From Thermocrispum agreste DSM 44070 (GTDB taxonomy: Bacteria; Actinomycetota; Actinomycetes; Mycobacteriales; Pseudonocardiaceae), in NCBI RefSeq assembly GCF_000427905.1, contig NZ_KE386603.1, positions 863,332-927,331 of the forward strand: a stretch of 64,000 nucleotides of DNA. The letters run 5' to 3'. The position numbers were made by a program, and so were the translations under genes. Every line of letters begins with the position of its first letter. Position 1 is the stretch's first letter. Under the pieces are notes generated by a model that saw only the letters and a program-made list of their open reading frames with translations, searched no databases and was not told where the DNA came from. Below are positions 1 to 10,096 of this stretch, in pieces.

Positions 1-498
1 CCGTCGCCAGAACCACGTCGATTCGCGGCACATCCGGAAGGCCTTTTTCCGCTGTTCCGGGGCCAGCCGGTCCAGGTAGAGCTTGCCGTCCAGATGATCG
101 GTCTCGTGCTGCAAGCACTGCGCCAGCAAGCCCTCCCCGGCGATGGTGACTGGTTCGTTGCGCACGTCCACGCCCCGGACCACGGCGCGCTTGGCCCGTA
201 CCACCGGAAACCACAGCTCCGGCACCGACAGGCAGCCTTCGTCGACCTCGTGCACGTCGTCGGAGACTTCCACCAGCTCCGGGTTGAGCACGTAGCCCAG
301 CTGCTTGCCGACCCGGTAGCTGAACGCGCGCAGGCCGACGCCGATCTGCGGTGCGGCCAAGCCCGCCCGGCCCGGCTGGTCGACGGTGTCGAGCAGGTCG
401 CGCACCAAGACCTCGGTGCTCCTGTCGAACCGCGTGATGGGCTCACACGGGGTCTTCAGCACCGGATCTCCGAAGTACCGCAGTTCCTTGATCGCCAC
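1..498 (-). CDS. def: Peptide deformylase, 3' end cut by window
   Basis: Removes the N-formyl group from nascent proteins in the cytoplasm, using a catalytic metal. The first 166 residues are visible and the reading frame runs off base 1. All three family motifs are present: GLAAPQIGV at residues 46-54, EGCLS with the metal-ligand cysteine at residue 89, and QHETDH with H131, E132 and H135. The start is a GTG at 498 because a strong ribosome site (GGAGGAG, 501-507) sits just upstream and the protein begins MAIKELRYFGDPVL, the usual deformylase beginning. The final helix is partly visible (residues 145-166). The gene stands alone, downstream of a repeat-rich spacer and in the same direction as lhr. 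Confidence 0.95.
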   Translation of the reverse strand, partial: MAIKELRYFGDPVLKTPCEPITRFDRSTEVLVRDLLDTVDQPGRAGLAAPQIGVGLRAFSYRVGKQLGYVLNPELVEVSDDVHEVDEGCLSVPELWFPVVRAKRAVVRGVDVRNEPVTIAGEGLLAQCLQHETDHLDGKLYLDRLAPEQRKKAFRMCRESTWFWRR

Positions 499-645
499 CG
501 CTCCTCCGTTCCCTGCGACGCACGCTCGACACCGGCGCACCTGCCGGCGTCGACAACAGCTCCCACACCGGACCAGCACCCGGGATCGACCCGGAACCTC
601 GCCAGGATTCCGCTACGGGACCAGCACCGCGATTCCATCACGGAA

Positions 646-685
646 CCAACCGGTTCCTGACGGGGCCAACCGGTTCCTGACGGGA
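646..685. repeat. 20-bp tandem duplication
   Basis: Two adjacent copies of ccaaccggttcctgacggg start at 646 and 666, a period of 20 bp. The unit contains the palindrome aaccggtt. It sits in the def upstream spacer and is not coding. Confidence 0.85.
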
Positions 686-1013
686 CCAGCACGCGCACTA
701 CGTCACGGGACCGGTTTCGGGACCTGTCACGGGGCCGGCTCCCGCAATCGGTCACGAGGTGCCCCGCATCGGTCACGGGGCCAGCTCCCGGATTCCACCC
801 CGGGCCAGCACCGGGGCGGTGCCGCGTCGGAACGAGGTCCTGTCGGCGGCCCACCAGGGCGCTTCCGCAGACGACCGCAGGCCGGCTGGTCGCCTGCCCA
901 CAACAGCCAATCCGGTCCGTGTTCGATCCACCAGCCGTCCACTGGCTCCGCATCGCCCCTGCCCGCGAGCACCAGAGCCTGCTCCTGCCCCGTCCGGAAC
1001 GACCGGGAGCGCG

Positions 1014-1161
1014 GTCCGTGGCGTTGCTGCCGGGCACGACGACGGGTGCGGTCCGTGGCGTTGCCGCTGGGCACGACGACGGGTGCGGTCCGTGGCGTTG
1101 CCGCTGGGCACGACGACGGGTGCGGTCCGTGGCGTTGCCGCTGGGCACGACGACGAGCGCG
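1014..1161. repeat. Four-copy 37-bp tandem repeat
   Basis: Copies start at 1014, 1051, 1088 and 1125. Each begins gtccgtggcgttg and ends with a gacgacgggtgcg-like stretch. Copies 2 and 3 are identical, copy 1 differs at two adjacent bases and copy 4 has changes near its end. Because 37 is not a multiple of three, each open frame through it changes phase from copy to copy, which argues against coding. It lies just past the lhr stop codon. Confidence 0.9.
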
Positions 1162-1178
1162 ACACTGTGCAGATCCGG

Positions 1179-4100
1179 TCAGCGCAACCGTAGACCTTGC
1201 GGGGTGGCGCGGAATCCGGCGGCCCGCAGCACCCCGGCCAGCTCGGAGGTGAGCGCCTGCTCGCCGTCGGCACGCCGGACCGTCAGCGGCTCCAAGCGGC
1301 CGGATCGCACCAGATCGGCCACCGCATGCGCGGCGGCGGCCAGCACGTCCTCGTCGGTGGTGAACGACAGCAGCGACTTCCCGCCACGCTCCAGGTACAG
1401 CGCCGGCCGTCCGCCGACCAGCACCACCACCGCCCCTGCCTTGCGGCCGGGCCGGTGCGGCGACTCACCGGCCGGCGCAGGCCAGGGGAGCGCCGCACCG
1501 TACGGTTGCGCAGGGTCGGCCGCCGACAGCACGACCACGTCCTTGCCGAGCGGATCGACGGCCCGCAGCCGGTCGATCGCGCCGGGCACCGCGAACTGGG
1601 CGCCACCGAGCCCGTTGATCACATAGCCCCGGATGACCTGCCCGGTCTCGGCCATCTGCCGCAGGACCTGATAGATGCCGGCGAAGCCACCGCTGACCCG
1701 CTCGGTGTCCAGCGACCCGCGGGTGAGCACCCCGTGGCGCTCCAGAAACGATTCGGTGCGGGCGTGCGCGCGCCGTGTGGGGTTCTGCTCCCGCTGCGGC
1801 ACCAAGGCCCACCTCCCGGAGACCGTCGGCGGCCCGGCGATGGTGGGCAACCGGGGACGTGCTGGCAGCTGCGCGCCCATGGTCCGCGCCCGCATCCGTG
1901 CGTAGCGGCCTCGCGGTGCCGTGCGTCGTGGACGCTGGGCCGCACCACCACCGGACAGCACGGCGCGCAGGCCATTGAGGCTGTCCCCGGTGACCACGCC
2001 TGCCCACACCAGATCCCACAGTGCGGTGACCACTTCGGAATCCGTGGGGGAGGGGTCGATGCGCCCGTGCAGCCGCTCGACCAGCTCGCGGAAGAACAGC
2101 GCACCGCCGTCCAGCGCGGCCACGATCGCCGTGTGGAGCTCGCCGGTGGGAACGTCGACGGGGTCGGGAAGGAGCAAATCGGCGACGTCCGACGGTGCCA
2201 GTGCCACCCACCCGTCTCCGCCGGGCAGCGTTCCGCACCCGCACCACGTGACCTCGCCGCTGGTGGTGAGCTCGTCCAGCAGGGCAGGGGTGTAGCCGGG
2301 CAGCCGCGCGGGCAGCACCAGCGACTCCAGCGCGGAGGCCGGAACGGGCGCGCCCGCCAGCTGCTCGACACAGCCGAGCAGATCGTCGGCCGTCGCCGAC
2401 CGTGCCAACGATCCGCCGATGCCGTGCCACGCCGGAAGGAAAGCACCTAGTACGTGGGGGTCGACCGGCTCGACCTCGGCGCGCATGCGGGCCAGACATG
2501 CGCGGCGAATCCGCCGCAGCACGTCGGCGTCGCAATAGTCGACGGCGTAGTCCGCCGGCGCGGGATGCAACTGACCGCGCACCAGAACGCCGGCGCCGGC
2601 CAGCTTGTCCAGGACGCGCTCCACCACCGCCACGCCGAGCCCGAACCGTTCGGCGGCTTGCCGCGCGGTGAACGGGCCCCGTCTCCGGGCGAAGCGGACG
2701 AGCAGATCGCGGACCGGGTCCTCCACCGGTTCGAGAAACGCCGCAGGAACACCGGCGGGAATCGTTACACCGAGGCCGTCCCGCAATCGCGCAGCGTCTT
2801 CCACGGCGGCGACGCGCTCCTGGCCTGCGACGGTGACTCGCATCGCGCGCCCGTACCTCTCCAGTTCGGTGATCCACTCCTCGGCGACGCCACGAGCGGC
2901 CAGTTCCTCCGGCGTGAGGTCACCGAGGGTGCGCAGCAGATCGGCGACCGCTTCCACGCTGTGCGCATGCCGCTCGGCGGACACATGCTGCAGGTCCGCC
3001 TCCACGTCCGCGATCACGTCGGCATCCAGCAGTTCGCGGAGCGATTCCGACCCCAGCAGTTCCGCCAACAGCGCCGAATCCAACGCCAGGGCGGCGGCGC
3101 GCCGCTCGGCAAGCGGTGCGTCCGAGTTGTACAGGAATTCGCCGACGTAGCCGAAAAGCAAGCTGCGCGCGAACGGCGACGGAGACTGGGTCTGGACTTC
3201 GACCACCCGGATGGCGCGGGCGGCGATGTCACGCATCACCGACCGCAAGCCCGCGACGTCGTACACGTCCTGCAGGCACTCGCGCATGGCCTCCAGGACC
3301 ACGGGGAAGCGGTCGTAGTCCGCGGCGACACTGAGCAGCTGGCCTGCGCGCTGCCGCTGCTGCCACAACGGTTGCCTGCGCCGCGGATCCCGCCGGGGGA
3401 GCAGCAATGCGCGGGCCGCGCATTCCCGGAACCGCGCCGCGAACAACGCACTCGAGCTGACCTCGGTGCGCAACACGTCGTCGATCAGATCCGGATCGAG
3501 CACGATGTCCTGTGCACGCAGCACGGCGGACTCCGCCACGTCCGGCAGGCGGAGCACGATGCCGTCGTCGGAGTGCATGACCTGGGCATCCAGCCGCTTG
3601 CGGCGGTGCAGTGCCGCGGAGATCGCCAGCGCCCACGGGGCATTCACCTGAGCCCCGAACGGCGAATGGACCACCACCCGCCAGTCGCCGAGCTCGTCGC
3701 GGTAGCGCTCGATGACGATGGTGCGGTCGTCCGGGATGTGGCCGGTGGCGGCGCGCTGCTCGGCCAGGTAGGCCAGCAGGTTGTCCACCGCCCAGTCGGT
3801 GAGCCCGGCAGCGGCCGCCCGCTCGCGCGCGTCCGCTTCGTCCATGGCCGCCAGCTCACGGACGAACGCCCCGATGGCCTTGCCCAGCTCCAGTGGCCTG
3901 CCGACCGTCTCACCCTTCCAGAACGGCATGCGAGCCGGCTGCCCCGGTGCGGGCACGACCACCACCTGATCCGGCGTGATGTCGGTGATCCGCCAGGCCG
4001 AGGTGCCCAGCAGGATGGTGTCGCCCACCCGGGACTCGTGCACCATTTCTTCGTCCAGCTCGCCGACGCGGGTCCGGCGCTCGCCCTCCCCGGCGGCAGT

Positions 4101-5774
4101 GACCACGGTGTACAGCCCGCGATCGGGGATCGTGCCGCCCGATGTCACGGCGAGCCGCCGCGCGCCGGGCCGGGCGCGCAGCTCGCCGGTGGCGCGATCC
4201 CACGTGATCCGCGGCCGCAGCTCGGCGAAATCCGTGCTCGGATAGCGGCCGGAGAGCATGTCCAGCACCGCATGCAGTGCGTCGTCGGGAAGCTCGCGAT
4301 AAGGCGCTGCCCGGCGCACCACCTCGGCCACGTGCGACACCGTCAGCGGACGGTCCTGCTCGGCGGCCACCATCGCCACGATCTGCTGGGCCAGCACGTC
4401 GAGCGGGTTGCGGGGACAGCGCAGCGACTCGATACGGCCCGCGGCCATCCGCTCGGCGACCACCGCGCAGCCCGGCAGCTCGCCGCGCTGCTTGGGGAAC
4501 ATCACCCCGGTGGACACCGCCCCGACGTGGTGCCCAGCCCGGCCGATCCGCTGCAGCCCGGACGCCACCGTCGGCGGCGGCTCGACCTGGATCACCAGGT
4601 CCACCGCGCCCATGTCGATGCCCAGTTCCAGCGACGACGTGGCCACCACGCACGGCAGCGTGCCCGCCTTCAGCTCCTCCTCGGCGATCAGCCGCTGTTC
4701 GCGCGACATCGAGCCGTGGTGGGCCTTGGCGATCACCGGGGGCGGGACGGCCGAGACACCGGACTGGCCGGGCGATTGCGCGGGGAACGTGCTCAGCGTC
4801 GGCTCGCCGGCGTGCAGTTCGTTCAGCCGCGTGGTGAGCCGTTCCGCCAGCCGCCGCGAATTGGTGAACACGATGGTCGACCGGTGCGCGGTCACCAGCT
4901 CGTAGATGCGGCGCTCGACCGAAGGCCAAATGGACGGGCGGCGGACCGGCGCGCCCACGGTCTCCTCCTGACAGCCCAGCTCGGACCCCATCGGCTGGGA
5001 CGCGCGGTCCTCCTCCGGCACCGGCAGCTGGGTCATGTGCTCCACCGGCACCTCGACGGTGACCTGCACGGTCTTCGGGGTGGGCGGCTGGACCACCTCG
5101 ACCGGGCGCCCGCCGGACAGGAACGTCGCCACCTCGTCCACCGGGCGCACCGTGGCAGACAGCCCGATGCGCTGCGCAGGCTTCGGCAGCAGATCGTCCA
5201 GCCGCTCCAGGGACAGGGCCAGGTGCGCGCCCCGCTTGTTGCCCGCCACCGCGTGGACCTCGTCGACGATCACCGTCCGGATGCCGCGCAGCGACTCCCT
5301 GGCGTTGGAGGTCAGCAGCAGATACAGCGACTCCGGGGTGGTCACCAGGATGTCCGACGGGGACCGGGTGAAGCGCGCCCGCTCGGACGACGGGGTGTCG
5401 CCGGTGCGCATCCCGACGGTGATCTCGGGCGCCGGTGCACCGAGCTTGCGCGCGGCGGCCGCGATGCCCTCCAGCGGCTCGCGCAGGTTGCGCTGCACGT
5501 CCACGGCCAGCGCTTTCAGCGGGGACACGTACAGCACCCGGCAGCGATGCCGTCGATCCTGCGGCGGCTCGGAGCTGGCCAGCCGGTCGACGGCGAGCAG
5601 AAACGCCGCGAGCGTCTTGCCCGAGCCGGTCGGCGCGATGACCAGTACGTCACCGCCGCCGGCGGCAGCGCGCCAGGCGCCTTCCTGCGCGGCGGTCGGA
5701 CCGGGAAACGCCGCGCTGAACCACGCCCGCGTCGGGGCGGAGAACAACTCGAGCACGCCGGTCACCGGTCCCAT
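1179..5774 (-). CDS. lhr: Lhr family ATP-dependent DNA/RNA helicase
   Basis: A superfamily 2 helicase of 1531 residues, the usual size for the long actinobacterial Lhr, which translocates on DNA and unwinds DNA:RNA hybrids and is linked to DNA repair. Walker A (APTGSGKT) is near residue 45, followed by a DEVH motif II, an SAT motif III and the QRIGRAGH motif VI. A winged-helix region and the long C-terminal Lhr extension follow. I chose the ATG at 5774 (MGPVTGVLELFSAPTRAWF) because it begins right where family homology begins; an upstream in-frame extension to 6026 is basic, low-complexity and overlaps the divergent neighbour. It is divergent from the Hsp70-like gene with about 148 bases between starts. 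Confidence 0.95.
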   Translation of the reverse strand: MGPVTGVLELFSAPTRAWFSAAFPGPTAAQEGAWRAAAGGGDVLVIAPTGSGKTLAAFLLAVDRLASSEPPQDRRHRCRVLYVSPLKALAVDVQRNLREPLEGIAAAARKLGAPAPEITVGMRTGDTPSSERARFTRSPSDILVTTPESLYLLLTSNARESLRGIRTVIVDEVHAVAGNKRGAHLALSLERLDDLLPKPAQRIGLSATVRPVDEVATFLSGGRPVEVVQPPTPKTVQVTVEVPVEHMTQLPVPEEDRASQPMGSELGCQEETVGAPVRRPSIWPSVERRIYELVTAHRSTIVFTNSRRLAERLTTRLNELHAGEPTLSTFPAQSPGQSGVSAVPPPVIAKAHHGSMSREQRLIAEEELKAGTLPCVVATSSLELGIDMGAVDLVIQVEPPPTVASGLQRIGRAGHHVGAVSTGVMFPKQRGELPGCAVVAERMAAGRIESLRCPRNPLDVLAQQIVAMVAAEQDRPLTVSHVAEVVRRAAPYRELPDDALHAVLDMLSGRYPSTDFAELRPRITWDRATGELRARPGARRLAVTSGGTIPDRGLYTVVTAAGEGERRTRVGELDEEMVHESRVGDTILLGTSAWRITDITPDQVVVVPAPGQPARMPFWKGETVGRPLELGKAIGAFVRELAAMDEADARERAAAAGLTDWAVDNLLAYLAEQRAATGHIPDDRTIVIERYRDELGDWRVVVHSPFGAQVNAPWALAISAALHRRKRLDAQVMHSDDGIVLRLPDVAESAVLRAQDIVLDPDLIDDVLRTEVSSSALFAARFRECAARALLLPRRDPRRRQPLWQQRQRAGQLLSVAADYDRFPVVLEAMRECLQDVYDVAGLRSVMRDIAARAIRVVEVQTQSPSPFARSLLFGYVGEFLYNSDAPLAERRAAALALDSALLAELLGSESLRELLDADVIADVEADLQHVSAERHAHSVEAVADLLRTLGDLTPEELAARGVAEEWITELERYGRAMRVTVAGQERVAAVEDAARLRDGLGVTIPAGVPAAFLEPVEDPVRDLLVRFARRRGPFTARQAAERFGLGVAVVERVLDKLAGAGVLVRGQLHPAPADYAVDYCDADVLRRIRRACLARMRAEVEPVDPHVLGAFLPAWHGIGGSLARSATADDLLGCVEQLAGAPVPASALESLVLPARLPGYTPALLDELTTSGEVTWCGCGTLPGGDGWVALAPSDVADLLLPDPVDVPTGELHTAIVAALDGGALFFRELVERLHGRIDPSPTDSEVVTALWDLVWAGVVTGDSLNGLRAVLSGGGAAQRPRRTAPRGRYARMRARTMGAQLPARPRLPTIAGPPTVSGRWALVPQREQNPTRRAHARTESFLERHGVLTRGSLDTERVSGGFAGIYQVLRQMAETGQVIRGYVINGLGGAQFAVPGAIDRLRAVDPLGKDVVVLSAADPAQPYGAALPWPAPAGESPHRPGRKAGAVVVLVGGRPALYLERGGKSLLSFTTDEDVLAAAAHAVADLVRSGRLEPLTVRRADGEQALTSELAGVLRAAGFRATPQGLRLR

Positions 5775-5922
5775 CTTGGCCGATGGCGCCGACGAAATGG
5801 TCCCTGATCGCCTGCGCGCGCGGTGTTCGCCGGGTGGTTTGCCGGGTATTGCCACGCGGCGGGCACCTGACATGGCAGCATTCATGCTGCCCCACGAGGC
5901 GTCACCGGAAGAAGGGAGTGCC

Positions 5923-7833
5923 GTGCGGGTCCTGTCCATCGATCTGGGCACGTCGAACACCGTCGCGGTGCTGGCCGAGGACGGCCGCTCGCCGCGGGTG
6001 GTGGACGTCGACGGCTCGGCCACCATGCCATCGGCGGTCTACGCCGCGGAGGACGGCACGTTGCTGGTCGGCCGGGACGCCGAACGCCGGGCCCGGCTGG
6101 ATCCGTCGCGGTTCGAACCCAATCCGAAGCGGCGCATCGACGAGCAGACGCTGCTGCTGGGCTCCGACGTCGTCCCGGTCAGCGAGGCGCTGGCCGCCGT
6201 GCTGCGCCGGGTGCTCAACGAAGTGATCCGGCAGCTGGGCGGCACCCAGCCGGACGAAGTCCGCCTCACCCACCCCGCGCAGTGGGGCCAGACCAGGCGA
6301 TCGGTGCTGATGTCCGCGGCCAGGCAGGCCGGGATCACCGGGGCCATCACCCTGGTGCCCGAGCCGGTGGCGGCGGCAGCGCACTTCGCCTCGTTCCCCG
6401 GGCACGCACTGGCGCCCGGGCAAGCGCTCGCGGTGTACGACCTGGGCGCGGGCACGTTCGACGCCGCGGTGGTCGGCGCCACCCAGGACGGCGGCTTCAC
6501 CGTGCTCGCCGAGGACGGGCTGTCCGACCTCGGCGGCCTGGACGTCGACCAGGCCCTGCTGGTGCACGTGGGCCGATCGGTCTCGCATTCCGACCCGCAG
6601 CGGTGGCAGCGCCTGCTGCGGCCGGAGACCACCGCGGAGCGCCGGGCACGGCGGGCGCTGCAGGAGGACGTCAAGGCGGCCAAGGAGGCGTTGTCCCGGC
6701 ACCCGCAGACCGAGGTCCCGATGCCGGAGCCGTTCCAGGACGTGCTGGTGACGCGCGAGGAGCTGGAGGCGCTGGTGCGGCCTGCGATGCTGCGCAGCAT
6801 CGAGCTGATGGCCAGGGTGCTGCGCTCCGCCCAGCTCACCCCGCAGCAGCTGGCAGGCATCTACCTGGTCGGCGGGTCGAGCAGGCTGCCGCTGGTCGGC
6901 AGCATGATCTCGGAGAAGCTGGGCGTGGTGCCCTCCAGCTTGGATCAGCCGGAGACGGCCGTCGCGCTCGGCGCGCACCACGTGACCGTGGACGGCATCA
7001 CCGTCCGCACCCAGGCGGCCGCCGCCGCGGGGAACTCCGGCCCGCACCGGGTCGCCGACGTCGCCCAGGAGGCGCAGGCCACCGGGCCGATCGCGGGCAG
7101 TCAGGTCAGCCCGCTGACCGGCACGCCGAGCGGGCCGTATCGGCCCGCGGGCCACAGCTATCCGTCTTTGTCGAGCCAGCAGACGACGCCGAGCAACTTC
7201 CCGCAGTTCCCGGTCGTCGGCAAGCGGAAGAAGCGCAGCCGCGGCAAGATCGTGGCCGCCGTCGCCGCCGCGGTGGTGGTCCTCGCGGGGGCCGGTGCCG
7301 GCGGCTGGATGCTGTGGGGGCAGCAGGAGGGGCCGCAGACGTTCACCGCCGAGCAGTGCCGCGACCCGGGCAAGCCGGACAGCAAGGGGTTCACCGGCTG
7401 CATGCGGCAGCTGGCCGGCGCGGTGGCCGATTCCGAGGCGTTCAACTGCGACAACGAGGTGTCCGGCTCGTTCATGCCGCCGGAGGCACTCGGGGTGCGG
7501 GTGGAGTGCGTGCCGCCGAAACTGCCCGGCGGGCACCTGTACTACGTGCACGGGCGCTCCGGCGAGGAGTTGGAGGCCTACGCCACGAGCATGCTCAACA
7601 CCGCGGCGGGCGGCAGCCAGGTGCAGGCCGACTGGGCGGGCAACGGCCTGAAGGGCCGCTACGCGGCGGTGACCGGGCCGGCGATGTCGGTGCTGACGTT
7701 CCGGGTGAACGACCGGCCGCTGCTCGGCGTGCTGCTCCAGGAGCCGTCGATCGGCCCGTCGCAGCTGAAGTCCCCGGACGATCTGGCCGACTACTTCGAG
7801 CAGCGCATCCAGCCGGGCACGGTGGACGACTGA
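5923..7833 (+). CDS. Membrane-anchored Hsp70-like ATPase
   Basis: A 636-residue protein. Residues 1-360 are an Hsp70/actin-fold ATPase: phosphate-1 motif IDLGTSNTVAVL at 6-17, a VYDLGAGTFDAAVV phosphate-2 motif at 171-184 and an adenosine motif YLVGGSSRLP at 314-323. There is no DnaK substrate-binding domain. Instead a proline/serine-rich linker (about 370-430) and a basic patch KRKKRSRGK lead to one membrane helix (about 443-466) and a C-terminal outer domain of about 170 residues with several cysteines (479, 493, 509 and one in VECVPP). The topology resembles PknB-type sensor kinases. I chose GTG 5923 after GGGAG; an in-frame ATG near 5873 is an alternative. Ligand and partner are unknown. 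Confidence 0.85.
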   Translation: MRVLSIDLGTSNTVAVLAEDGRSPRVVDVDGSATMPSAVYAAEDGTLLVGRDAERRARLDPSRFEPNPKRRIDEQTLLLGSDVVPVSEALAAVLRRVLNEVIRQLGGTQPDEVRLTHPAQWGQTRRSVLMSAARQAGITGAITLVPEPVAAAAHFASFPGHALAPGQALAVYDLGAGTFDAAVVGATQDGGFTVLAEDGLSDLGGLDVDQALLVHVGRSVSHSDPQRWQRLLRPETTAERRARRALQEDVKAAKEALSRHPQTEVPMPEPFQDVLVTREELEALVRPAMLRSIELMARVLRSAQLTPQQLAGIYLVGGSSRLPLVGSMISEKLGVVPSSLDQPETAVALGAHHVTVDGITVRTQAAAAAGNSGPHRVADVAQEAQATGPIAGSQVSPLTGTPSGPYRPAGHSYPSLSSQQTTPSNFPQFPVVGKRKKRSRGKIVAAVAAAVVVLAGAGAGGWMLWGQQEGPQTFTAEQCRDPGKPDSKGFTGCMRQLAGAVADSEAFNCDNEVSGSFMPPEALGVRVECVPPKLPGGHLYYVHGRSGEELEAYATSMLNTAAGGSQVQADWAGNGLKGRYAAVTGPAMSVLTFRVNDRPLLGVLLQEPSIGPSQLKSPDDLADYFEQRIQPGTVDD

Positions 7834-8027
7834 CCCGCCGGTGACGATCGCGCCGCCGTGCCGTGTCGCCCCGGCCCGCGCATCCCGGGCGCCGGTGACC
7901 CGGGTGGCCGCGCGGGGTGTGCCGCAGCAGCGTGCTCGCCCCATCCGCACGACCCAGGACCTGGTGTGACGGACGGCCATCCGGGGACGCTTGGTGGGCG
8001 TGGGCGACCCGCCGTTACGGTACTGGC

Positions 8028-8222
8028 ATGCGCATCACCGTGTTCCGGCAGCTGATGGCCGACGAGTTCGGCTCGGTGCGAGCCGCGACGCTGGCCGCCG
8101 ACTACGTGTTGAGCGCATTGGGTGGCCGGACCGCGGATCAGGCACTGGCCGACGGGGTGGACGCCAAGCAGGTCTGGACGGCGATCTGCGACGAGTTCGA
8201 CGTCCCCCCGGAGCGCCGCTGA
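8028..8222 (+). CDS. DUF3046 small protein upstream of recA
   Basis: A 64-residue protein beginning MRITVFRQLMADEFG, with the body GRTADQALADGVDAKQVW and a C-terminal CDEFDVPPERR. It matches the DUF3046 family, which in actinobacteria is almost always encoded immediately before recA (Rv2738c in M. tuberculosis). No catalytic motif is visible and the function is unknown. The ATG at 8028 starts family homology directly. The recA SOS box lies about 25 bases past its stop, so recA probably has its own damage-inducible promoter. Confidence 0.9.
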   Translation: MRITVFRQLMADEFGSVRAATLAADYVLSALGGRTADQALADGVDAKQVWTAICDEFDVPPERR

Positions 8223-8247
8223 ATCGTCGGCGTGTCCGCCGTCGCCT

Positions 8248-8261
8248 CGAACGGATGTTCG
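8248..8261. promoter_or_regulatory. SOS box (LexA operator) of recA
   Basis: CGAACGGATGTTCG is a perfect CGAAC-N4-GTTCG palindrome, the actinobacterial LexA site. It lies 126 bases before the recA start and downstream of the DUF3046 stop. Together with lexA in this window it implies LexA-repressed, damage-induced recA transcription. Confidence 0.9.
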
Positions 8262-8268
8262 CCTAGGA

Positions 8269-8295
8269 TTGTCCACAACGGGCCGGTTGTCCACA
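8269..8295 (+). promoter_or_regulatory. Pair of perfect DnaA boxes upstream of recA
   Basis: TTGTCCACA occurs at 8269-8277 and again at 8287-8295, in the same orientation with starts 18 bp apart. This is the high-GC actinobacterial DnaA-box consensus. The pair starts seven bases after the SOS box and ends about 90 bases before the recA start. Binding by DnaA is an inference. Confidence 0.65.
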
Positions 8296-8386
8296 GCTTC
8301 GAGCGCGCGTCCGGCGGAATGTCGGCGGTGAACCGTAGTCTCGGCCCGGGACAGGCACACACGTGAGATCAGCGAGGTGGAACCCC

Positions 8387-9424
<1,038 letters not shown>

Positions 9425-9427
9425 CCG

Positions 9428-10096
9428 ATGTCCGCGGCCAAGCGGAAGCCGGTGAGCTCCGCGGGAAGGCCCGCGGGCCGCGCAGGCGAGCCGCAGGCTG
9501 CCGAGCCACCAGCGGCGGGAGCCGAGCGCATGCCGTCGGCGGCCGGGCAAGTGCCCACTGCCGGGCGCCAGCCGAGGGCAGCCGGGCACAGGGTGCCCGA
9601 TACGGCGGGCGAGGCGAAGAAGGCGGCGTTGCGGCTGCTCGCGGTCAAGCCGCGCACCAGGGCCGAGCTGGCGCGAGCGCTCACCCGCAAGGGCTTCGAG
9701 GCCGCGGTGGTCGAGACGGTCCTGGATCGCCTCGAGCGTGCCCGGTTGATCGACGACGCCGAGTACGCCGAGATGATGGTGCGGTCACGGTACGTTCACC
9801 AGGGGCTCGGCCGTGCGGCGTTGCGGTCGCGGCTGGAGCGCGAGGGGGTCGACAAGGCGATCGCGCAGGAAGCTGTCGAGGCCATCGACGCCGATGCGGA
9901 GGAAGCCAGGGCCCGCGAGCTGGTCCGCAAGCGGTTGCCCGCGATGACGAGGCTGCCCGAGGACGCGGTCGTCCGCCGGTTGCTGGGCATGCTGGCGCGC
10001 AAGGGTTACCCGGAGGATCTGGCGCTGCGCGTGGTGCGCGAGGAGCTGGCCGAGGCGGGGCGCGAGACAGCCCTGCTGGACGGCCTGACCAGCTGA
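9428..10096 (+). CDS. recX: RecA regulator RecX
   Basis: A 222-residue protein that binds RecA filaments and limits their activity. Residues 1-65 are a low-complexity Pro/Ala/Arg extension; the RecX three-helix repeats begin near residue 68 (KKAALRLLAVKPRTRAELA) and continue through RLERARLIDDAEYAEMMVRS to the end. It starts three bases after recA stops, so the two are very probably translated from the same damage-induced mRNA. A six-base GC hairpin at 10102-10118 follows and may end the transcript. Confidence 0.93.
   Translation: MSAAKRKPVSSAGRPAGRAGEPQAAEPPAAGAERMPSAAGQVPTAGRQPRAAGHRVPDTAGEAKKAALRLLAVKPRTRAELARALTRKGFEAAVVETVLDRLERARLIDDAEYAEMMVRSRYVHQGLGRAALRSRLEREGVDKAIAQEAVEAIDADAEEARARELVRKRLPAMTRLPEDAVVRRLLGMLARKGYPEDLALRVVREELAEAGRETALLDGLTS

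Larger units (their letters stand above)
499..1178. other. Repeat-rich gene-free spacer between lhr and def
   Basis: This 680-base spacer has open frames on both strands but none with recognisable protein content; they follow from high GC and internal repetition. It contains a 20-bp tandem duplication near 646 and a four-copy 37-bp tandem array at 1014-1161. It also has looser copies of a cggtcacgggg-type motif around 720-800. It must contain the def promoter near 510-560, but I cannot point to a convincing one. Confidence 0.7.

Noticed and set aside
94-660. Plus-strand open frame at the window start
   Set aside because: It is antisense to peptide deformylase, whose three motifs are intact on the minus strand.
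1014-1161. CRISPR array downstream of lhr
   Set aside because: The 37-bp units are contiguous with no spacers, so it is a simple tandem repeat.
2454-5807. 1117-codon open frame antisense to lhr
   Set aside because: It has no recognisable domain and is His/Arg/Gln-rich, the standard mirror of a high-GC gene. Lhr motifs on the other strand are complete.
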